A stretch of 6,513 nt of DNA from an uncultured Anaerococcus sp. (GTDB taxonomy: Bacteria > Bacillota > Clostridia > Tissierellales > Peptoniphilaceae): NCBI GenBank assembly GCA_900550345.1, contig URRX01000083.1, positions 1 to 6,513 on the forward strand. The letters run 5' to 3'. This document shows positions 4,013-6,513 of the stretch, in pieces. The notes beneath the pieces are model-generated. The model was given only the letters and a program-made list of their open reading frames with translations, was not told the origin of the DNA and searched no databases. Positions within the stretch are counted from its first letter, which is position 1. Every line of letters begins with the position of its first letter. The translations under genes were made by a program, and so were the position numbers.

Positions 4013-4065
4013 TAGGTGCTTGTAATGGGTATTATCTTTTGCGACATTCATGGGGAATTATATAT

Positions 4066-4881
4066 ATGAGAAATTTTATTAGAGAAAAGAAAATAGTTTG
4101 TGGAAAAAATTATATGGAAGTTGATCTATATTCTTTGAATGAAAATCAACTTGACAGAAAAAAATCTAAGAGGAGCAAAAAGAAAAAAGTATCTCTACCA
4201 AAACAGGATAAGCTTAATGATAAAAATGCTAGAAGAAAATTTATATGGCTTGCTGAATCAAATTTTGGAGAAGGGGATATATTTTTAACTCTTACCTATA
4301 AGGATAAATATTTACCTAAATCTTATGATGAGGCAAATAAGGAAATGACTAATTTTTTTCTAAGGATTAGAAGAAGAATAAAAACTTTGGGATTAGATGA
4401 TGAATTTAGATATATAGTAGTCACTTCTGAAAAGAAAAGTAAAGATGAGTCTATTAGATTTCATCACCATTTACTTATAAAAAGTTCCTTGGGAAGAGAT
4501 GAGATAGAAAATTTATGGAGGAGAAGAAGAAAAAAGGGAGAAAAGATTGGAGATACTATTGGTTATGCTAATAGTAAAAGAATTCAAGAGGATGTGAACA
4601 CAGGTATTTTGGGTTTGGCAAATTATTTGGCTAGGCATTGTACCTATAGGAGAAGGTGGTCTTGTAGTAAAAATTTAGAAAGGCCATATATAAGAACTAA
4701 TGACCACAAATATTCCAGGAAAAGATTAATAGAGTATGCCCTGGATCCATATGATGTGAATAGGTGGGAGAAGATATATAAGGGTTACAAGATTACCGAT
4801 AAGGATAATGGAATAGTGGCTACCTATAATGATTTTACAGGGTGGTCTATATATTTGAAGTTGAGAAAGAGATTATGTTAG
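4066..4881 (+). CDS. HUH rolling-circle replication endonuclease (Rep), 271 aa
   Basis: The frame is open from 3913, but I start at ATG 4066 because the upstream part overlaps the stem-loops, begins only with TTG, and lacks a ribosome binding site; GGGGA at 4052-4056 is a modest one for 4066. HUH endonuclease motifs are in order: motif 1 FLTLTYKD (73-80); the metal-binding histidine motif RFHHHLLIKS (131-140); and the catalytic tyrosine in GLANYLARH (Y187). After it comes RRRWSCSKNLERP, a sequence typical of the Rep proteins of Firmicutes phages. The N-terminus is rich in lysine (residues 32-46). The enzyme would nick the origin, remain bound to the 5' end through the tyrosine, and start rolling-circle-type replication. 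It heads the replication operon; the next gene starts ten bases after the stop. Confidence 0.88.
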   Translation: MRNFIREKKIVCGKNYMEVDLYSLNENQLDRKKSKRSKKKKVSLPKQDKLNDKNARRKFIWLAESNFGEGDIFLTLTYKDKYLPKSYDEANKEMTNFFLRIRRRIKTLGLDDEFRYIVVTSEKKSKDESIRFHHHLLIKSSLGRDEIENLWRRRRKKGEKIGDTIGYANSKRIQEDVNTGILGLANYLARHCTYRRRWSCSKNLERPYIRTNDHKYSRKRLIEYALDPYDVNRWEKIYKGYKITDKDNGIVATYNDFTGWSIYLKLRKRLC

Positions 4882-4891
4882 GAGAAAAAAG

Positions 4892-5248
4892 ATGGAAAGA
4901 TTTAGTATTTTAAATCCAAATTTATTTGAGGAGTTTCTTACAACTTGTGACAGTCATCTTAATGCAGTCATGGTAAAAATTTTAAAGGGTGAATTTGGTT
5001 CTGGCGATATAGATATAAAAATTTCCTTATCAGCTATTAATGATGAGATAAAGATACCAAGAGAAGGTAGTGATTTTGAAATAAAACCTTTTTTAAAACC
5101 TATTATTGATTTTAAAGTGAAATCAAGCTTGAAAAAGTCTTTTTCAGATAAAGGAGCTAGTGATACAGATAATGTTGTTATAGAGCTTTCTGATAAGTGT
5201 ATAAAAATTGGCAAGATTGATGATGGACAAATGGATTTTTTGGATTAG
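4892..5248 (+). CDS. Hypothetical protein next to Rep, 118 aa
   Basis: ATG at 4892 follows AGGAG in the rep stop region with about seven bases of spacing. The protein starts MERFSILNPNLFEEFLTTCD, continues with 'HLNAVMVKILKGEFGSGDID', and then has alternating beta segments (IKISLSAIN, PIIDFKVKSSLKKSF, NVVIELSDKCIKIG) with an acidic end. It has no membrane segment or metal motif. From memory, proteins of this general shape follow Rep in related phage replication modules, but I cannot name a family or function. Position suggests a role in or around replication. Confidence 0.75.
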   Translation: MERFSILNPNLFEEFLTTCDSHLNAVMVKILKGEFGSGDIDIKISLSAINDEIKIPREGSDFEIKPFLKPIIDFKVKSSLKKSFSDKGASDTDNVVIELSDKCIKIGKIDDGQMDFLD

Positions 5249-5257
5249 GAGGAAGAA

Positions 5258-5446
5258 ATGTTTTTAAAGATTAAATATGAAAATGAATCGGCTATATTTT
5301 TGAATACTGATTTTTTTAGGGTTTGTAGGGTTGATGTTGAAGATAAGTCTGCCCGTTTGGAGATTATTAATAGGAATGGGGAAGAAGAAATATTTGATGG
5401 TATTGAATATTCTGGAGAGTTTAAAGATTTTGTGGAGGGTTTATAG
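5258..5446 (+). CDS. Small hypothetical protein, 62 aa
   Basis: ATG at 5258 is preceded by AGGAGGAAGAA immediately after the previous stop. The sequence is mostly beta-like: FLKIKYENESAIFLN, then 'FFRVCRVDV', 'ARLEIINRNG' and 'IFDGIEYSGEF', resembling a small beta barrel or sheet domain with an acidic character. I do not recognise a family. Its TAG stop shares a base with the GTG start of the next gene (TAGTG), so the two are translationally coupled. Confidence 0.7.
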   Translation: MFLKIKYENESAIFLNTDFFRVCRVDVEDKSARLEIINRNGEEEIFDGIEYSGEFKDFVEGL

Positions 5447-5625
5447 TGCCTTTACTTATTAAGAGATTAATTATTATGCTAGTCATTTGTGATTTTTGCT
5501 ATTTTGGTTTTAAAAGATTTGGAAAAATAAAGTTAAATTTTTCTAGGTTTGATTTTGGATTAGTATTTGGGCAATTATCAGCTTTGGCTTTTGTTGGAAT
5601 TATTGCTTATAGGTTTTTGGGTTAG
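5446..5625 (+). CDS. Small two-segment membrane protein with GTG start, 59 aa
   Basis: GTG at 5446 overlaps the previous stop by one base and has GGAGGG (5434-5439) six bases upstream. The product begins MPLLIKRLIIMLVICDFCYF (first hydrophobic segment), has a basic loop (KRFGKIKLNFSRF), and ends with a second hydrophobic segment (LVFGQLSALAFVGIIAYRFL). It is therefore probably a two-helix membrane protein with a basic cytoplasmic loop. I do not recognise a family. It is easily missed because of its length and non-ATG start, but the ribosome binding site and tight packing support it. Confidence 0.6.
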   Translation: MPLLIKRLIIMLVICDFCYFGFKRFGKIKLNFSRFDFGLVFGQLSALAFVGIIAYRFLG

Positions 5626-5634
5626 GAGATAATT

Positions 5635-5814
5635 TTGTTAAAAATTAAGACTAAGAGGTTTTTTAATAATTTATTTAATGGTTTTGGAAGACCTAAGAAG
5701 ATTTATGTAAGTATAAGGCAAGATGAGAAATCGTCAATAATTTCTTTTGGAGATTTTCAGTTTGATTTGAGAGAAATAGGACTTTGTTTGAAAAATGTGG
5801 AGGAAACGGATTAA
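5635..5814 (+). CDS. Small basic hypothetical protein with TTG start, 59 aa
   Basis: The AGGAG that ends the previous gene (5624-5628) is followed six bases later by TTG at 5635, and no ATG is available, so TTG is the likely start. The N-terminus is very basic (LKIKTKRFFNNLFNGFGRPKK), followed by a beta-like part (IYVSIRQDEKSSIISF) and 'DFQFDLREIGLCL'. The basic start could contact nucleic acid or membrane lipid; nothing more specific can be said. Its end overlaps the ATG proposed for the next gene by 20 bases. Confidence 0.55.
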   Translation: MLKIKTKRFFNNLFNGFGRPKKIYVSIRQDEKSSIISFGDFQFDLREIGLCLKNVEETD

Positions 5815-6022
5815 AAAGAAAGTGAATGATGTAAGAGATATGGTTATTAGTGTAGAATTTAACCCTATAGAAATTGGGTTTATTCAAGCTAGTATTGATA
5901 TTTATTTGGAAAAGGTTAATTTACCATTAACTGAACTAATGGGAAAGGCTTGTCTCGAGAAATTTGATAAGGCTGCAGATGAGCTAGAAAAAATTTATGA
6001 TTGGAGAAAAATAGATGATTAA
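5795..6022 (+). CDS. Small hypothetical protein before SSB, up to 75 aa
   Basis: The frame opens at ATG 5795 (MWRKRIKKKVNDVRD), but no ribosome binding site precedes it. In-frame alternatives are GTG at 5822 and ATG at 5840 (MVISVEFNPIEIG), the latter giving 60 residues; the start is unsettled. GGAGG at 5799-5803 lies inside this ambiguous part and would suit a start near 5810, where only ATT occurs in frame. The reliable part reads VISVEFNPIEIGFIQASIDI then 'YLEKVNLPLTELMGKACLEKF' and a helical end. Short proteins with 'F-P-E-----A--IYL' patterns occur in phage early operons, function unknown. The stop overlaps the SSB start by eight bases. Confidence 0.6.
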   Translation: MWRKRIKKKVNDVRDMVISVEFNPIEIGFIQASIDIYLEKVNLPLTELMGKACLEKFDKAADELEKIYDWRKIDD

Positions 6023-6464
6023 TAATTTAACTCTAGTAGGTAGACTTACAAGAGATCCTGAGCTTAGGTATACAAAATCTAGCATAGCGTGTTGTTCTTT
6101 TGTGCTTGCTGTTGATAGGGAAATGAGCAAGGAAAAAAGAGAGGAAGCCAAGGCAAATAATTATCCTACGGCAGATTTTCCAAGGATTGTTGTATGGGGA
6201 AAAATGGGAGAAGTTTGTTCAAAGTATTTACAAAAGGGTTCTTTGTGTGCAATAGTTGGTAAAATTCAAACTGGTTCATATAAGGACAAGGACGGAAAGA
6301 TGGTTTATACAACTGATGTTAGAGCTGATAGGGTTAGGTTTTTGGATACAAAGTCTAGTGGAGATAAGGATAAGGCTAGTGCCTATAACAATATAACTAA
6401 CATTGATGATTATTTTGATGATGATTTTGAAGAGGTACAAGATGATGGGAGAATTCCATTTTAG
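6015..6464 (+). CDS. ssb: Single-stranded DNA-binding protein (SSB), 149 aa
   Basis: The protein opens MINNLTLVGRLTRDPELRYT, the standard OB-fold start of bacterial and phage SSBs, continues with 'SFVLAVDRE', 'PTADFPRIVVWGKMGEVCSK' and 'GSLCAIVGKIQTGSYKDKDG', and ends with the acidic tip DDGRIPF (143-149), which matches the DD-x-I-P-F motif used to recruit replication and repair partners. A low-complexity linker (residues 112-142, rich in D, N, S) joins them. Its length is usual for phage-type SSB. It would coat single-stranded DNA released by Rep-driven replication. ATG at 6015 overlaps the previous stop and follows GGAG (6002-6005). Confidence 0.95.
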   Translation: MINNLTLVGRLTRDPELRYTKSSIACCSFVLAVDREMSKEKREEAKANNYPTADFPRIVVWGKMGEVCSKYLQKGSLCAIVGKIQTGSYKDKDGKMVYTTDVRADRVRFLDTKSSGDKDKASAYNNITNIDDYFDDDFEEVQDDGRIPF

Positions 6465-6473
6465 GAGATTGTA

Positions 6474-6513
6474 ATGAGATATAAAACTGAAAAAGAAATG
6501 ATAGATAGGCTTG
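6474..6513 (+). CDS. Start of another gene, cut by the window edge
   Basis: AGGAG (6463-6467) overlaps the SSB stop and is followed seven bases later by ATG. Only 13 residues are visible (MRYKTEKEMIDRL), which is too short to name. It continues the operon. Confidence 0.6.
   Translation, partial: MRYKTEKEMIDRL

Noticed and set aside
3913..4065. N-terminal extension of Rep from TTG at 3913
   Set aside because: The frame is open but has no ribosome binding site, and the DNA is packed with inverted repeats; the Rep motifs are complete from ATG 4066.
3953..4065. Riboswitch in the rep leader
   Set aside because: There is one clear hairpin (3993-4012), but I see no known aptamer core and no terminator or anti-terminator arrangement before the start codon.
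4954..5214. Minus-strand open frames at 4954-5214, 3268-3498, 1473-1664 and 5693-5887
   Set aside because: All are antisense to better-supported genes, lack ribosome binding sites, and give the Ser/Ile/Phe-rich composition of non-coding antisense frames.

Overview
The window is AT-rich, low-GC Gram-positive (Firmicutes-type) DNA. Ribosome binding sites are strong (AAAGGAG/GGAGG), genes are short and tightly packed, and there are no ribosomal or metabolic genes. The gene families (XRE-type regulator, DUF2513, DUF4145, HUH rolling-circle Rep, single-stranded DNA-binding protein) are those of the early and replication region of a prophage, phage-plasmid or related mobile element. I cannot name the host from the sequence; an anaerobic low-GC coccus or clostridium-like host would fit.

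Left region (1-3481). After the 3' end of a phage-type HTH regulator gene (2-211), the strand flips gene by gene. Small plus-strand genes (275-454, 876-1049, 1531-1722, 2423-2617) alternate with minus-strand genes (432-785 DUF2513, 1038-1451 winged-helix plus membrane anchor, 1670-2338 DUF4145, 2644-2871 acidic protein). Four near-identical sequences of about 37-55 bp sit at the divergent gene starts (near 789, 1454, 2341 and 2876). Each carries, on the minus strand, an extended -10 promoter and the ribosome binding site of the minus gene. Between consecutive repeats lies one convergent gene pair. Three pairs in the window overlap at their 3' ends (by 23, 12 and 53 bp); the fourth shares a bidirectional terminator. 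The result is a serial array of interchangeable-looking cassettes bounded by a recurring divergent promoter. The array ends with a plus-strand MerR/excisionase-like HTH gene (2929-3222), which overlaps a two-helix membrane protein gene (3212-3481) and is followed by a clear terminator (3487-3508).

Junction (3509-4065). This part has few genes. It holds a candidate promoter, a possible nine-codon peptide, one small gene (3644-3859), and about 200 bp upstream of rep with three stem-loops that could include the replication origin.

Right region (4066-6513). This is a co-directional operon-like run: HUH Rep endonuclease, a 118-residue protein of unknown function, four small unknown proteins (one with two membrane segments), SSB, and the start of another gene. 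Spacings are short and several stops and starts overlap, suggesting translational coupling. Rep would nick the origin to start rolling-circle-type replication, and SSB would coat the displaced strand. The left array probably supplies accessory or host-interaction functions under shared control.
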